NCBI GenBank assembly: GCA_902629395.1
Contig: CACOQT010000003.1
Coordinates: 1 to 64,000, forward strand
Length of the DNA: 64,000 nt
Source: an uncultured Prochlorococcus sp.
GTDB taxonomy: Bacteria; Cyanobacteriota; Cyanobacteriia; PCC-6307; Cyanobiaceae
Direction of reading: 5' to 3'
Shown: in pieces, positions 9,414 to 20,621 of the stretch
Numbering within the stretch: position 1 is the first letter of the stretch
Layout of the letters: each line of letters starts with the position of its first letter
The notes under the pieces: model-generated
Databases searched by the model: none
Told to the model about the DNA's origin: nothing
Seen by the model: the letters and a program-made list of their open reading frames with translations, nothing else
Translations under genes and position numbers: made by a program

Positions 9414-9851
9414 TTAGCTTTGTTCCTTGGGATCTTCTTTTATTTCGTCTTTGACAGGTGTCTCAGTTTTATCTTCAGAGGATTTTATTTCATCTTTTTC
9501 TGTATCACTTTTTTCAGGCTCATCATTTTTAGAAGATGATTTTGGGGTTGGTAAAGGACCGTATTGCTTAACGGTGAGATAACGAATAACGTCTTCACTT
9601 AATCTCATTGCTCTTTCTAAGGCCGCGACTTGCTGCCCGTTGCCTTTATGACTTAACTGCACATAAATTCCTTCTTTATGTTTGGCAATGGGATACGCAA
9701 GTCTTCTTTTGCCTCTCATTTGACTATCTAATACGTCAGTTCCTGACTTCTCAAGAATTTCACTGTATTTTTTTAGATGGCTATCGACCTCTTCTTCCGG
9801 AATATCCGGACGAAGAATGTACATGGTTTCGTAATAAGGCTTTTCAGGCAT
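9414..9851 (-). CDS. rpsF: 30S ribosomal protein S6
   Basis: S6 binds 16S rRNA with S18 in the 30S platform. The first ~100 residues hold the S6 fold: [18 protein letters not shown] at the start, then [19 protein letters not shown] and a final beta strand ending [10 protein letters not shown]. The last ~45 residues are a Lys/Glu/Ser-rich tail ([14 protein letters not shown]) that is probably disordered, making the protein 145 residues, longer than typical S6. It is not next to rpsR or rplI here; rplI is at 56 kb. The Tic20-like gene lies 77 nt upstream on the same strand. Confidence 0.96.
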   Translation of the reverse strand: MPEKPYYETMYILRPDIPEEEVDSHLKKYSEILEKSGTDVLDSQMRGKRRLAYPIAKHKEGIYVQLSHKGNGQQVAALERAMRLSEDVIRYLTVKQYGPLPTPKSSSKNDEPEKSDTEKDEIKSSEDKTETPVKDEIKEDPKEQS

Positions 9852-9928
9852 GGAATTAAAAATCCGACTGGGACTATTAGGCTCAAGAGGAGCGACGGAT
9901 ATGTAATTTTATACCTAAGTGGCAACTT

Positions 9929-10387
9929 TCACAATTGCATTTTTGTCGCTTCGCTAATCATAGGCAAATCAGGTTCATTACCTTGTGTGCAAGACCAAAC
10001 ACAATAAACAATCATAGAAAAAAGAGTTATTAGTAAAGTACTCGATAAAGTTCTCACAATTAATGAGCTGTAAAAAGAACTAAAAAGAATTTCGAAAACA
10101 AAACTAACTATTATTACTCCGATATTGATTAACAGTGATTGCAATGCATTAAATCGTAAAAAGTAGGAAATTTTACTATTTCTTACTATTCCAATAAAGA
10201 TAGCTAAAAATAATAAAAAATTTCCTAAAGGTATTGACTTTTCAATTAAAATTATCGGTAATGCAGGAATTTGAATGATTTGAATAAAAGGATATTTTAT
10301 AAATAAATGATTGCCAAACCTCAGCGAGTCAGACCATGGAATCATGTAAAGAAGAATCCCTAATATTTTCGCTCCAAGTGAAGGCAT
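9929..10387 (-). CDS. Tic20 family membrane protein
   Basis: A 152-residue protein with four hydrophobic segments. The N-terminal pattern (ILLYMIPWSDSLRFG, then a run of Pro/Ile and PLGNFLLFLAIFIGIVRN, then FLRFNALQSLLINIG) matches cyanobacterial homologues of the chloroplast inner-envelope translocon component Tic20. Cyanobacterial members are membrane proteins without a settled role. It lies between aroE (22 nt upstream) and rpsF on the same strand. The family call rests on motif memory; an import function in a bacterium should not be assumed. Confidence 0.78.
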   Translation of the reverse strand: MPSLGAKILGILLYMIPWSDSLRFGNHLFIKYPFIQIIQIPALPIILIEKSIPLGNFLLFLAIFIGIVRNSKISYFLRFNALQSLLINIGVIIVSFVFEILFSSFYSSLIVRTLSSTLLITLFSMIVYCVWSCTQGNEPDLPMISEATKMQL

Positions 10388-10409
10388 AGTAATTTATATT
10401 TTTTTTAGA

Positions 10410-11285
10410 TTAAACCATTAAATGCTTTTCTGCTTTTGATTTCATAATTTTAACGGGGATGTCGTTAAAACCACTCCAAAGTTTTATTGAAAAGGCTCCT
10501 TGTTCAACTAACATATCCAAACCATCAATCGTAAAACAATTTTTTTCTTGTCCAAGTTTTAACCAGTTTGTTGGCCTTGGAGTATAAATTAAATCGTATA
10601 AAATAGTTTTGTTAGTAAGACAGCACCATATTTCATCACCAAGAGGTATATTTTTTTTGTTATTCATTCCTATTGGTGTTGTATTCACAATTAAATCGGC
10701 TTCTTCAATAAATGGCCTGACGTTTAAATTCTTATTATTTATACCCTCTATTTTTACTTGACTCTTTGATAAAGAGTCTTTCATATCTTTTACGAAGACA
10801 TCTAATGAATTTTGATTTCGACCGATAATTGTAACTTTTTTTATTTTTAGAGTTTTTAATCCCATGACAACTGCTCTAGCACTCCCACCGCAACCTATTA
10901 CAACCACACTTTTATTCATTAAATTATGATTTTTTAATGGCGATAAAAATCCATCTATATCGGTGTTAGCACCTGTCCATTGATTATTGTTTTCAGGTAT
11001 GAGTGTATTAACAGCCTGTATATTGTTTGCAATTTTAGTGAGTTTATTACATGCTTTTAAAACTTCTTGTTTGTGTGGAATTGTTATATTGAGTCCCCTA
11101 CAGTCTACAAGTCTTAAGGCTTTTATCACTTTGCTTAAATCTGATTTATTACATGGCATTGCCAAATAACACCAATCAAGTCCCATTTCTTCATATGCAG
11201 CGTTGTGCATAACCGGGGAAAGCGAGTGATTTACTGGTTGGCCCAGAAGTCCTACCAAACTAGTGTTTCCAGTGATAGTGATCAT
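10410..11285 (-). CDS. aroE: shikimate dehydrogenase
   Basis: AroE reduces 3-dehydroshikimate to shikimate with NADPH in the chorismate pathway. The 291-residue protein has the substrate motif GQPVNHSLSPVMHN near 15-28, the catalytic Lys in NITIPHK (K72) and Asp in GANTDIDG (D109), and the nucleotide-binding loop IGCGGSARAV near 129. The C-terminal MLVEQGAFSIKLWSG is also typical. It is divergent from dnaK across 119 nt and is followed by the Tic20-like gene. Chorismate made here feeds PabB and chorismate lyase elsewhere in the window. Confidence 0.95.
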   Translation of the reverse strand: MITITGNTSLVGLLGQPVNHSLSPVMHNAAYEEMGLDWCYLAMPCNKSDLSKVIKALRLVDCRGLNITIPHKQEVLKACNKLTKIANNIQAVNTLIPENNNQWTGANTDIDGFLSPLKNHNLMNKSVVVIGCGGSARAVVMGLKTLKIKKVTIIGRNQNSLDVFVKDMKDSLSKSQVKIEGINNKNLNVRPFIEEADLIVNTTPIGMNNKKNIPLGDEIWCCLTNKTILYDLIYTPRPTNWLKLGQEKNCFTIDGLDMLVEQGAFSIKLWSGFNDIPVKIMKSKAEKHLMV

Positions 11286-11404
11286 TTTTTAATGATTTAG
11301 ATTTAAAAATGCGTTGATGCTGTTCGGGAACCACGCCTCGCCTCATATAGGTTTCTCTGAGGAGGATAATGCATAAGGAAATAATTTAACGGAGCTAATC
11401 ACCC

Positions 11405-13297
11405 ATGGGGAAGGTTGTTGGAATTGATCTGGGTACTACCAATAGTTGTGTAGCAGTTATGGAAGGGGGTAAGCCCACTGTAATTGCAAATGCTGAGGGA
11501 TTCAGAACAACACCTTCAGTGGTTGCGTATACGAAAAATCAGGATCAATTGGTTGGACAAATTGCTAAGCGTCAAGCAGTAATGAATCCTGAAAATACCT
11601 TTTATTCCTCTAAAAGATTTGTTGGTCGCAGAGTTGATGAAGTAAATGATGAGTCTAAAGAAGTTAGCTATGGAGTAGAGAAGGCAGGTTCCAATGTAAA
11701 ACTAAAGTGCCCAATTCTTGATAAACAATTTTCACCTGAAGAAGTAAGTGCTCAAGTTTTAAGAAAACTTTCCGATGATGCTGGTAAATATTTAGGCGAA
11801 ACAGTCACCCAAGCAGTGATTACAGTTCCCGCTTATTTCAACGATTCACAAAGACAAGCAACTAAAGACGCAGGCAAGATAGCAGGTCTAGAAGTCCTCA
11901 GAATCATTAACGAGCCAACTGCTGCTGCTTTGGCCTATGGCCTGGATAAAAAAAGTAACGAAAGGATTCTAGTTTTTGATTTAGGCGGAGGTACTTTTGA
12001 CGTCTCGGTCTTAGAAGTTGGGGATGGCGTTTTCGAAGTCCTTTCCACTTCGGGAGACACTCATTTAGGTGGAGACGACTTCGATAGGGTAATTGTTGAT
12101 CACTTAGCTTCTACATTTAAAGGGAACGAAGGCATTGATTTACGTCAAGACAAGCAAGCACTTCAACGACTCACTGAGGCAGCTGAAAAGGCCAAAATTG
12201 AATTATCCAACGCTACTCAAAGTGAGATAAATCTTCCTTTCATTACAGCTACTCCTGAGGGACCTAAACATCTTGATTTGACTCTTACAAGAGGAAAATT
12301 TGAGGAGTTAGCTTCAAACCTCATTGATAGGTGCAGAGTCCCTGTGGAACAAGCTTTGAAAGATGCAAAATTATCTACTGGAGAAATAGATGAAATTGTT
12401 ATGGTTGGAGGCTCTACTAGAATGCCTGCGATTAAAGAGTTGGTTAAAAGAGTAACCACTAAGGATCCCAATCAAACCGTTAATCCAGATGAAGTTGTAG
12501 CTGTTGGAGCGGCTATCCAAGGTGGGGTTCTTGCTGGAGAAGTTAAAGATATTTTGCTACTTGACGTAACACCTTTATCTCTTGGGGTTGAAACTTTGGG
12601 TGGAGTAATGACAAAAATGATTTCAAGGAACACTACTGTTCCTACAAAAAAGACTGAAACTTACTCAACTGCAGTAGATGGACAAACAAATGTAGAAATC
12701 CATGTTTTACAGGGTGAACGTGAGATGGCTTCTGATAATAAAAGTTTGGGAACCTTTCGTTTAGATGGTATTCCTCCTGCTCCTCGAGGTGTGCCTCAAA
12801 TTGAAGTAACTTTTGATATTGATGCAAACGGAATCCTTAGCGTCAATGCAAAAGATAAAGGAAGTGGCAAGGAACAAAGCATATCTATCACTGGAGCGTC
12901 AACTTTGTCAGATAGTGAAGTTGACAAGATGGTTAAAGATGCAGAAATGAATGCTTCTGCTGACAAAGAAAAGCGTGAAAAAATTGATATTAAAAATCAA
13001 GCCGAAACACTTGTTTATCAAGCTGAAAAACAAATGGGTGAACTTGGAGATAAGGTTGATGAAGCAGCAAAAGCGAAAGTAGAGGAGAAACGCCTTAAGT
13101 TAAAGGAAGCAGTTGAAAAAGATGATTATGAAAATATGAAGTCTTTAGTCGAGGAACTTCAACAAGAGTTGTACTCTTTGGGAGCCTCTGTATATCAACA
13201 GGCAAATGCTGCTTCGCAAGCTGCTGATGATTCCAATACTGAAAGTAGTGGCAATGGCGATGACGTTATTGATGCTGACTTTACAGAAACTAAATAA
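11405..13297 (+). CDS. dnaK: molecular chaperone DnaK (Hsp70)
   Basis: This is a cytosolic Hsp70 that folds proteins through ATP cycles with DnaJ and GrpE. The 630 residues contain the N-terminal phosphate loop [12 protein letters not shown], the second loop [10 protein letters not shown] near 197, the [10 protein letters not shown] motif, the [10 protein letters not shown] linker region near 385 and an acidic C-terminus ending [12 protein letters not shown], as in DnaK2-type cyanobacterial proteins. GGAG at 11391-11394 is ten bases before the ATG. I see no CIRCE inverted repeat in the 119-nt upstream spacer. dnaJ and grpE are not in the window. Confidence 0.97.
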   Translation: MGKVVGIDLGTTNSCVAVMEGGKPTVIANAEGFRTTPSVVAYTKNQDQLVGQIAKRQAVMNPENTFYSSKRFVGRRVDEVNDESKEVSYGVEKAGSNVKLKCPILDKQFSPEEVSAQVLRKLSDDAGKYLGETVTQAVITVPAYFNDSQRQATKDAGKIAGLEVLRIINEPTAAALAYGLDKKSNERILVFDLGGGTFDVSVLEVGDGVFEVLSTSGDTHLGGDDFDRVIVDHLASTFKGNEGIDLRQDKQALQRLTEAAEKAKIELSNATQSEINLPFITATPEGPKHLDLTLTRGKFEELASNLIDRCRVPVEQALKDAKLSTGEIDEIVMVGGSTRMPAIKELVKRVTTKDPNQTVNPDEVVAVGAAIQGGVLAGEVKDILLLDVTPLSLGVETLGGVMTKMISRNTTVPTKKTETYSTAVDGQTNVEIHVLQGEREMASDNKSLGTFRLDGIPPAPRGVPQIEVTFDIDANGILSVNAKDKGSGKEQSISITGASTLSDSEVDKMVKDAEMNASADKEKREKIDIKNQAETLVYQAEKQMGELGDKVDEAAKAKVEEKRLKLKEAVEKDDYENMKSLVEELQQELYSLGASVYQQANAASQAADDSNTESSGNGDDVIDADFTETK

Positions 13298-13312
13298 TTA
13301 GAAAAAGGTTTA

Positions 13313-14416
13313 TTAGCTTTTTATTTTTGAGCTAATCCACTCAGCACATGCAGGAGCTATTAAAATCCCGTTTCTGTAATGACCTGTGTTGATTAATAAA
13401 CCATGCTCTAATTCTTTGAGTAACGGAGAAGGTTCGTTTGTTGGTCTGGCTCTGATTCCACTCCATTCGTGAGTAACTTTTGCGTTTTTCATCCATTTTG
13501 GAGCAGTATTGTTCAAAGTTAACATTTTTTGTTTATCTATTTGATTTGGTTTAATTCCTCTTTCGATAGTTGCTCCTATTAACATATGATTAGGTTTTTC
13601 ATGTATAAAGTTTATAGATTGATAGCTTAATATTGCTGGCCAATCTATCCAATCTCTTGCATAGTTTTTTAATTCTAATTCTATTACTTGTCCTAATATT
13701 GGCTCTAAAAGTAGTTCATGATCTAAAGGTTTTAGTAAATTTTTTGTGTTTAGTGCAGAACAGATAACAATATAATCTTGATCAATAGATTGATTATTTT
13801 CAAGCCTTATATTCCAGATCTTATCGTGTAATTTATTATTTCTACTTATTTTACTAACATTTTTAGCGACTTTATTTACTCCTATTTCGTCAAGGCTATC
13901 CATTAATGCTTCTATTAATGTTATGGGGTTCAATCGACCATCTTCATAAGATATTAATCCTCCTGTTAATTTTGTTTCAAATATAGAGTTCCAGAAACTT
14001 AGTGAATTTTTATCTAAAAGCTCGATTCTATATTCTTTTTTATTTTTGATTATATTAATCATAGATTGATATTCTTTTTCAGAATTTGCTAATTTTATTA
14101 ATGGTTTTTTAAATATAAAATTTTTTTGAGAATAATCAATTTGACTAAGCCATTCTTTCCATAATTTCATACTTTTATTTCGAAGTAAAAATCCTCTTCC
14201 ATGTGATCTTTTGTAGATATTTCCCATCAGAATACCCAAACTAGCTTGTGAGCCATTATTTGGATTTATATTATTGACTTCTGAATTAACTTTTTGGTCT
14301 ATTAGGTTTACTTTATAACCTTGTTTCCCTAAGTGAAAGGCCGTTGTGATTCCTGCTATACCGCAACCTATAACTGAAATTTCAGTTCGTTTTTTTTGTG
14401 TTTTTTTGTTATTCAT
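13313..14416 (-). CDS. FAD-dependent amine oxidase (DadA/ThiO-like)
   Basis: The protein begins with a Rossmann FAD motif (ISVIGCGIAGITTAFHLG) and has the C-terminal FAD-contact pattern WSGIRARPTNEPSP followed by GHYRNGILIAPACAEWI, which is typical of glycine/D-amino-acid oxidases of the DAO family. The substrate cannot be read from sequence; glycine oxidase (ThiO) for thiazole synthesis is one candidate, a D-amino-acid dehydrogenase another. I prefer the ATG at 14416; a GTG two codons upstream is possible. It is convergent with dnaK with a 15-nt gap and divergent from purU. Length (367 aa) is normal. Confidence 0.85.
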   Translation of the reverse strand: MNNKKTQKKRTEISVIGCGIAGITTAFHLGKQGYKVNLIDQKVNSEVNNINPNNGSQASLGILMGNIYKRSHGRGFLLRNKSMKLWKEWLSQIDYSQKNFIFKKPLIKLANSEKEYQSMINIIKNKKEYRIELLDKNSLSFWNSIFETKLTGGLISYEDGRLNPITLIEALMDSLDEIGVNKVAKNVSKISRNNKLHDKIWNIRLENNQSIDQDYIVICSALNTKNLLKPLDHELLLEPILGQVIELELKNYARDWIDWPAILSYQSINFIHEKPNHMLIGATIERGIKPNQIDKQKMLTLNNTAPKWMKNAKVTHEWSGIRARPTNEPSPLLKELEHGLLINTGHYRNGILIAPACAEWISSKIKS

Positions 14417-14496
14417 TTCCACAGATGTTATGAAATTTGCTTGTTAATCTTCATTAAGTGCTTTAAAAAAGAGGATAGTTTAAAGATAAAGCTGTA

Positions 14497-15351
14497 GTGA
14501 GCCTTAAAACAGTTATCTTGCAATTCATTTGCCCTGATAAGCCAGGACTTGTGAGTGACTTGGCAAGTTGGATAGCAAGTAAAAATGGAAATATTAGACA
14601 TGCTGATCACCATACAGATGCAGACGCAAAATTGTTCCTCAGTCGTATTGAGTGGGATTTAGATGGATTTCTGCTTGATAAAAATGAAATTAAATCTGAA
14701 CTAATATTACTTGAGCAAAGATTGAATGGAAAAGCTGTATTGAGTTTCTCGGATGATTTTCCTAATGTTGCAATATTTGTTAGTAAGCAGAGTCATTGCT
14801 TGGTTGATCTTTTATGGAGAGTAAAGGCAGGTGAATTAGGTATGAATGTTCCGTTAGTTATCTCAAATCATTCAGATTTAGAAGACCTCTGTTCAAGTTT
14901 TTCTATTCCTTTTAAGCTTATTGAGGTAGACAAATCGAATAAATCAGCTTCTGAGGGTAAAATTCTAGATTTATTACACGAGTACAAAATTGATCTGGGT
15001 GTTTTGGCTAAATATATGCAAATCTTAAGTAATTCATTTTTAAATAAATTTCCTGATTTTATTAATATTCATCATTCTTTTCTTCCTGCTTTTAAAGGTG
15101 CTCAACCATACCATCAGGCTTGGGAAAGAGGAGTCAAATTAATTGGTGCAACAGCACATTATGTCACTGGAGATCTTGATGCTGGTCCAATAATTGAACA
15201 GACTATCTCAAACGTAAGTCACCGTGATGAAGTTTCAGATTTGATAAGGAAGGGAAGAGATTTGGAGCGAGTCGCTTTAGCAAGAGCTTTAAGATTGCAT
15301 CTAAAACGACAAGTTATTGTTTATAGAGGCAGAACAGCTGTATTTGCATGA
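14497..15351 (+). CDS. purU: formyltetrahydrofolate deformylase
   Basis: PurU hydrolyses 10-formyl-tetrahydrofolate to formate and tetrahydrofolate, balancing the one-carbon pool that the glycine cleavage genes of this window also feed. An N-terminal ACT domain (residues ~4-80, ICPDKPGLVSDLA) precedes a formyltransferase domain whose catalytic residues are visible: INIHHSFLP near 188 and the Asp of TGDLDAGPII near 225. The start is GTG at 14497. The stop overlaps the next ATG (ATGA at 15348-15351), so the following membrane protein is probably translationally coupled. Confidence 0.95.
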   Translation: MSLKTVILQFICPDKPGLVSDLASWIASKNGNIRHADHHTDADAKLFLSRIEWDLDGFLLDKNEIKSELILLEQRLNGKAVLSFSDDFPNVAIFVSKQSHCLVDLLWRVKAGELGMNVPLVISNHSDLEDLCSSFSIPFKLIEVDKSNKSASEGKILDLLHEYKIDLGVLAKYMQILSNSFLNKFPDFINIHHSFLPAFKGAQPYHQAWERGVKLIGATAHYVTGDLDAGPIIEQTISNVSHRDEVSDLIRKGRDLERVALARALRLHLKRQVIVYRGRTAVFA

Positions 15352-16661
15352 TAAGTAATGCTTATTTCTTGAATTTAAAAAATAATTTTTCAGAAAATAT
15401 TGGCTGGAATTGTTTTCAGTTGGGGGTATTTTTTTTACCATCTAGTGCGTTGATTTCTTATGTATTTTTGCTTGTAGCCCTCATTAAGGGAACTCTTAAA
15501 AGAAGAGATTTCTATTGGAGGGAGTATTGGAATTATCCGTTACTGATAATAACTTTTTTAATGGTAATTGGATGCATTCGTTCTCATACTGGTTTCTTGG
15601 CATGGCTTGGTCTATTTAATTGGGTGCCTTTTTTCTTGTTTTTTTGGGGATTGCAACCCTATTTGTTAACACTTGAAAAAAGAACAAAATGTGCCATTTG
15701 GCTTATATTTGGAAGTCTTCCTGTTCTAATAACAGGGTTTGGTCAGTTATGGCTTGGATGGGAGGGACCTTGGCAGATTTTTGATGGTTTAATAATTTGG
15801 TTTGTCTCTCCAGGAGGAGAGCCTTTAGGTAGATTATCTGGCTTGTTTGATTATGCGAATATCACTGCTGCATGGTTATCAGGCGTATGGCCATTCTGTA
15901 TGGCCTCTGTTCTGCATCCTTTTATTTGTGGAAAGAACAGGATTATTCCCTTTGCTCTTTTAATTGCTTTTGTTTCAGCAATGATTTTGACAGATTCGCG
16001 TAATGCATGGGGTGCAATTTTTCTGGGTTTGCCATTAGTTTTTGGTTCTGCCTCATGGAGTTGGTTAATACCTTTAATACTTATTTTCTCTTTTCCTGTA
16101 ATCTTGGCGATTTTACCAGTTTTTGATTTTGGAATTCAACAATTTGCAAGAAATATAGTTCCTGATTCAATTTGGATGAGATTAAATGATATGAATTTCG
16201 TTGATACCCGGCCTTTTGAAGCAACACGTATTGGCCAATGGAAAATAGCAATTAATTTAATTTTTGAGCGACCTTGGCTTGGTTGGGGGGCAGCAGCCTT
16301 CTCAATTATTTATCCTTTAAAGACAGGTTTATCACATGGTCATTCTCATAATTTGCCTTTAGAACTAGCAATTAGCCATGGCGTAATAGTCTCTTTGTTG
16401 ATAAATATATTTGTTTTTAGTTTATTATTGCTTTCTTCTTTTTATAGAATATTTAATACTTTGAATTCGCAGAAAAATATAATAGTTGATAGAGCTTGGT
16501 GGACCTCTGCTTTAATTCTTATTTGTTTTCATGCTACAGATATTCCATTATTTGATAGCAGAATAAATATTTTAGGTTGGATATTACTAATAGGTCTAAG
16601 GTGTATGATCTATAATTCTAAAAGTTATGATATTTCACTTAAAAAATTTGAAAGACTTTAG
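15348..16661 (+). CDS. O-antigen ligase-like (Wzy/WaaL superfamily) membrane protein
   Basis: A 437-residue polytopic membrane protein with about ten to twelve helices and one larger polar loop (roughly residues 265-320) that holds TRIGQWKIAINLIFERPWLGWGAA and GLSHGHSHNLPLELAISHG. This loop with its Arg and His residues is the hallmark of O-antigen ligase/polymerase and the cyanobacterial IctB group. The substrate is unknown: either envelope polysaccharide ligation or an IctB-like role is possible, and the IctB name does not prove transport of inorganic carbon. It overlaps purU by four bases and its end overlaps the convergent ClC gene by four bases (16658-16661). Confidence 0.8.
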   Translation: MISNAYFLNLKNNFSENIGWNCFQLGVFFLPSSALISYVFLLVALIKGTLKRRDFYWREYWNYPLLIITFLMVIGCIRSHTGFLAWLGLFNWVPFFLFFWGLQPYLLTLEKRTKCAIWLIFGSLPVLITGFGQLWLGWEGPWQIFDGLIIWFVSPGGEPLGRLSGLFDYANITAAWLSGVWPFCMASVLHPFICGKNRIIPFALLIAFVSAMILTDSRNAWGAIFLGLPLVFGSASWSWLIPLILIFSFPVILAILPVFDFGIQQFARNIVPDSIWMRLNDMNFVDTRPFEATRIGQWKIAINLIFERPWLGWGAAAFSIIYPLKTGLSHGHSHNLPLELAISHGVIVSLLINIFVFSLLLLSSFYRIFNTLNSQKNIIVDRAWWTSALILICFHATDIPLFDSRINILGWILLIGLRCMIYNSKSYDISLKKFERL

Positions 16662-18010
16662 ATTAATTCACTCTCTTCAATTACTATTTGTCTTTCGTAT
16701 ATTGAATGTTCATTAAATATTCTTGCGGTTAAAAAGCTTGCTATACATGTAATCAAAAGTGGTTTGAGTATTAAAAGATTCTTAGTTAGTGCGAAGGCTA
16801 AAAACATTGCTGTTAATGGCGTTCTAGAGCATCCAGCAACAAATCCCCCCATGCCTGCAAAAATATAGGTTGTTGGAACATGGCCTGTTAGTGTCTCTAC
16901 TCCAATACCGCCGGCTAATCCAATCGATCCTCCAAGTGTAAGCATTGGATAGAACAAACCACCTGGAGCACCTGAGGCAGCTGCTAATCCAGAGGCGAAA
17001 AATAAGACTAAAAATATACTTATTGCGAGTATAAAATTGCTATTTTCATTTACAATAATCTTTTGCAATCCTTCTATATTGTGAAAACTTTCTGGAATTA
17101 TTGAATACATCGAGCCTAGTAATAATCCTGATAAACTCATTCTTTGTATTGTTTTATTTTTAAACCATTTGTTCCCTAGTATTTGCATTCTCAAAACATA
17201 TTGGCAATACATTTCAGCTAAGAATCCAAGTAAAATTCCTAAAACTATAAGGTATAAAAAATCTATTGGTAAAAATTTTATTACTGGTGTGTACGCTCTC
17301 TCTAATTGGAAGCCTAAATTATTAACAAATCCACCAGCTTTTTGATCAAGTCCAATCGCTTGCAAAATATCAGCCCAACTGTCAGCCCAGAATGTTGTTA
17401 CTACAACAAGTAATAGCACTACAGGTCTGGCAGAGTTCAGAAGTTCTTCAATCGCATAGATAAAGCCTCCAATAGGTGCACTAAAAATTGCTGCAATTCC
17501 AGCCCCACCTCCTGCGGCAACGATGACTCGTCTAAATGAAATAGGGGCTTTCAACCATTTTGCCATTTTCCAGGCAACAGATCCTCCCATTTGTACTGCT
17601 GGGCCTTCAGGGCCAAGTGGGAATCCACTGCCAATAGCTATGATTCCAGCAAACAGTTTGACAATTCCGACTCTTAATCCCATAGGAACAGTTTTATGTC
17701 GAAGAAATGCAATGATGTGACTTACTCCTGCTCCTTTGGCTGCAGGTGCGAAATTTTTAATGAGTGATCCAGAAATTAATCCTCCCAAGGCACCCAAGAT
17801 TGGTAAAACTATCCATCTAGGCAAATATCTAAGAAGATTTGATCGATAATCCTCTAAAGTATGAATTCCAGACTTAAACAGTATTCCCGTTAACGCTGCT
17901 CCTAATCCTGTAAGGATGAGAGCAAAAATAACATTAAGCCATTTTTTTTCAAGAAGTTTTTTTATGCTTTGAGTTGATTTCTTTTTTATTTGACCTTGAC
18001 TTTTGATCAT
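16658..18010 (-). CDS. ClC family chloride channel or H+/Cl- antiporter
   Basis: A 450-residue membrane protein with the ClC fold pattern. The anion-binding motif GSGFPLGPEGPAVQMGG lies near residue 130 and contains the gating Glu; GAGVSHIIAF corresponds to the first GxGxP-type loop, and GGLFYPML and FAGMGGFVAGCSRTPLTA are the later conserved loops. The internal Glu in YAIEELLNS, at the position of the proton glutamate of E. coli ClC, suggests exchange rather than simple conductance. There is no C-terminal CBS domain. It lies 10 nt after acnB on the same strand; no functional link is evident. Confidence 0.92.
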   Translation of the reverse strand: MIKSQGQIKKKSTQSIKKLLEKKWLNVIFALILTGLGAALTGILFKSGIHTLEDYRSNLLRYLPRWIVLPILGALGGLISGSLIKNFAPAAKGAGVSHIIAFLRHKTVPMGLRVGIVKLFAGIIAIGSGFPLGPEGPAVQMGGSVAWKMAKWLKAPISFRRVIVAAGGGAGIAAIFSAPIGGFIYAIEELLNSARPVVLLLVVVTTFWADSWADILQAIGLDQKAGGFVNNLGFQLERAYTPVIKFLPIDFLYLIVLGILLGFLAEMYCQYVLRMQILGNKWFKNKTIQRMSLSGLLLGSMYSIIPESFHNIEGLQKIIVNENSNFILAISIFLVLFFASGLAAASGAPGGLFYPMLTLGGSIGLAGGIGVETLTGHVPTTYIFAGMGGFVAGCSRTPLTAMFLAFALTKNLLILKPLLITCIASFLTARIFNEHSIYERQIVIEESELI

Positions 18011-18020
18011 CTAATTTAAT

Positions 18021-20621
18021 TTATGTTTGTAAAATAGAAGTCTCTTCTTCTTTTGTTATTACACGCCCATCTTCGATAAAGTTTGGTATTTCATTAAAGT
18101 TTAAGTATCTGTATATTTCGTCAGTTAACGGGGAAACTTTTTTTGAGGCTATTGCAAGATATTCATCTGGTGAAGGGATATGTCCTAACAAAGCACACAC
18201 AGCAGCTAATTCTGCACTTCCCAAGAATACCTGAGCTCCTTTACCTAATCTATTGTTGAAATTTCTTGTGCTGGTTGAAAAAACAGTTGAATTATCCTCT
18301 ACTCGAGCTTGATTGCCCATGCACAGAGAACAACCAGGCATCTCCATTCGGCTACCAGCTTTTTCAAAGATCTCGTAGTACCCTTCTTTTTTCAATACGT
18401 CCTCGTCCATTCGTGTTGGCGGACATACCCATAATCGTGCTGATATATTTCCTTCTCCTTCAAGAATTTTTGCTGCAGCTCGATAATGTCCAATATTAGT
18501 CATGCAAGAACCAATAAATACCTCTTGAATAGGAGTTCCTGCGACTTTGCTTAAAAGCTTGACGTTATCTGGATCATTCGGGCAAGCCAAAACAGGTTCT
18601 TTGAGTTCGTCTAAGTTTATTTCTACTATTTCTGCATATTGAGCATTTGAATCAGCTAAAAGTAAATCTGGTTTTTTTAACCAATCTTCCATTTCTTTAA
18701 CTCTTCTACTTATTGTTCTTGCATCTTTATATCCTCTGGCAATCATATTTTTAAGTAAAACAATATTGCTTTTTAAATATTCACTGATTGTTGATTCAGA
18801 TAGTTGAATAGTACATCCTGCACAAGATCTTTCTGCACTTGCATCAGTCAATTCGAAGGCTTGCTCTAATTTAAGGTCTGGTAGGCCCTCAATTTCTAAT
18901 ATTTTTCCATTAAATACGTTAACTTTATTCTCTTTTTCAACGGTTAGAAGTCCTTGTTGTATGGCCATCCACGGAATAGCATTAACTACATCTCTTAAAG
19001 TGACACCAGGTTGTAAAGAACCTTTGAAACGCACGAGAACTGACTCAGGCATATCCAGAGGCATGGAACCAATGGCTGCAGCGAATGCAACAACTCCAGA
19101 ACCTCCCGGGAAAGAGATTCCTAATGGGAATCGAGTATGACTATCCCCACCTGTGCCAACTGTGTCTGGCAACAACATCCTATTCAGCCAACTATGGATA
19201 ATTCCATCACCAGGTTTTAATGCGATACCTCCTCTTTCAGCAAAAAAATCAGGGAGTTCTTTTTGAGTTTTTATATCAACTGGTTTTGGATATGCAGCCG
19301 TATGACAGAAACTCTGCATAACTAAATCGGCTGAAAATCCTAAGCAGGCTAATTCTTTCATTTCATCTCTAGTCATCGGACCAGTAGTATCTTGACTACC
19401 AACTGTTGTCATTATTGGCTCACAACTTGCACCGGGGAGTACGCCTGCTAAACCACATGCTTTTCCAACCATTTTTTGAGCTTGTGTAAACCCATGCTTT
19501 GATGCAGGGGGCTGACCAGGACGAATAAAAAGAGGAGAGGGAGTTAGTTTTAATTTTGATCTAATTTTGTCTGTTAACGCTCTTCCAATCATTAAAGGAA
19601 TACGTCCACCTGCTCTTACTTCATCAGTGATAGTTTGTGGTTTTAAGTCAAATTTTGATAGAAGTTCACCGCCGTTGGTTTCATATTTGTTTCGCCTAAC
19701 TTCTCCTTTGTAAGGAAAAATAGTAATGACATCTCCTGTTTTGAGCTTACTTACATCACATTCAATTGGAAGTGCACCTGAATCTTCAGCAGTATTGAAG
19801 AAAATAGGAGCAATTTTGCCTCCTATTACAACCCCACTTCCTCGTTTATTTGGAACGAATGGTATGTCTTGTCCTGTATGCCAAAGGACAGAGTTTATTG
19901 CTGATTTTCGAGAGCTACCTGTTCCGACTACATCGCCAACGTATGCAATCGCATGTCCTTTCTTTTTTAATTTTTTAATAGTATTTAAACCATTTGGATC
20001 TCGAGTTTCTAGCATCGCAAGAGCATGTAAAGGAATATCCGGCCTTGTTGTGGCATGAGTAGCAGGAGAAAGATCGTCTGTGTTTGTCTCTCCTTCAACT
20101 TTAAATACTGTTACTGTTATTTCTTCAGCTAAAGGCTTTTTATTGGTGAACCATTCTCCATTGCACCAGCTATTTATAACTTTTTCAGCATAAATATTAC
20201 TATTAGCTAATTCGAAAATATCATTAACAGCATCATAAACTAAAAGAGTATTACTCAGAGCTTCACAGGCTTTCGCGGCTAATTCTTTTTTTTTCGATTT
20301 TAGTATTTCAATTAAAGCTGCCACATTATATCCGCCAATCATTGTGCCTAAAAGTTCAGTTGCTTTTAAAGGACTTACAAGCGGACTTTTAGATTCTTCT
20401 TGAGCAATGGAGCTAAGCCAAGTGGCCTTAATGTAAGATGCTTGATCGACCCCTGGAGGAATTCGATTTATCAGAAGATCAAGTAAGAAGTTCTGATCGA
20501 TTTCTTTGTCTGGTTTTTCTAATAATTCTGTTAAAGCTTGAGTTTGTTTTGCATCTAAAGGAAGTGGAGGGATTCCTAGAGCTTCTCTTTCTGCAACATG
20601 TGATAAGTAATTTTCTAGCAT
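18021..20621 (-). CDS. acnB: aconitate hydratase B
   Basis: AcnB interconverts citrate and isocitrate using a [4Fe-4S] cluster; in this lineage it serves 2-oxoglutarate supply for nitrogen assimilation rather than a full cycle. The 866 residues have the bacterial AcnB order: N-terminal HEAT-like domain ([19 protein letters not shown]), the swivel domain, then the catalytic core. Cluster ligands are visible as FIGSCMTN near 705 and [10 protein letters not shown] near 763-766. Length agrees with the family. It is divergent from the DAHP synthase across 153 nt, and the ClC gene follows closely. Confidence 0.97.
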   Translation of the reverse strand: MLENYLSHVAEREALGIPPLPLDAKQTQALTELLEKPDKEIDQNFLLDLLINRIPPGVDQASYIKATWLSSIAQEESKSPLVSPLKATELLGTMIGGYNVAALIEILKSKKKELAAKACEALSNTLLVYDAVNDIFELANSNIYAEKVINSWCNGEWFTNKKPLAEEITVTVFKVEGETNTDDLSPATHATTRPDIPLHALAMLETRDPNGLNTIKKLKKKGHAIAYVGDVVGTGSSRKSAINSVLWHTGQDIPFVPNKRGSGVVIGGKIAPIFFNTAEDSGALPIECDVSKLKTGDVITIFPYKGEVRRNKYETNGGELLSKFDLKPQTITDEVRAGGRIPLMIGRALTDKIRSKLKLTPSPLFIRPGQPPASKHGFTQAQKMVGKACGLAGVLPGASCEPIMTTVGSQDTTGPMTRDEMKELACLGFSADLVMQSFCHTAAYPKPVDIKTQKELPDFFAERGGIALKPGDGIIHSWLNRMLLPDTVGTGGDSHTRFPLGISFPGGSGVVAFAAAIGSMPLDMPESVLVRFKGSLQPGVTLRDVVNAIPWMAIQQGLLTVEKENKVNVFNGKILEIEGLPDLKLEQAFELTDASAERSCAGCTIQLSESTISEYLKSNIVLLKNMIARGYKDARTISRRVKEMEDWLKKPDLLLADSNAQYAEIVEINLDELKEPVLACPNDPDNVKLLSKVAGTPIQEVFIGSCMTNIGHYRAAAKILEGEGNISARLWVCPPTRMDEDVLKKEGYYEIFEKAGSRMEMPGCSLCMGNQARVEDNSTVFSTSTRNFNNRLGKGAQVFLGSAELAAVCALLGHIPSPDEYLAIASKKVSPLTDEIYRYLNFNEIPNFIEDGRVITKEEETSILQT

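Noticed and set aside
11286-11404. CIRCE heat-shock element before dnaK
   Set aside because: The nine-base inverted repeat TTAGCACTC/GAGTGCTAA is absent in the spacer.
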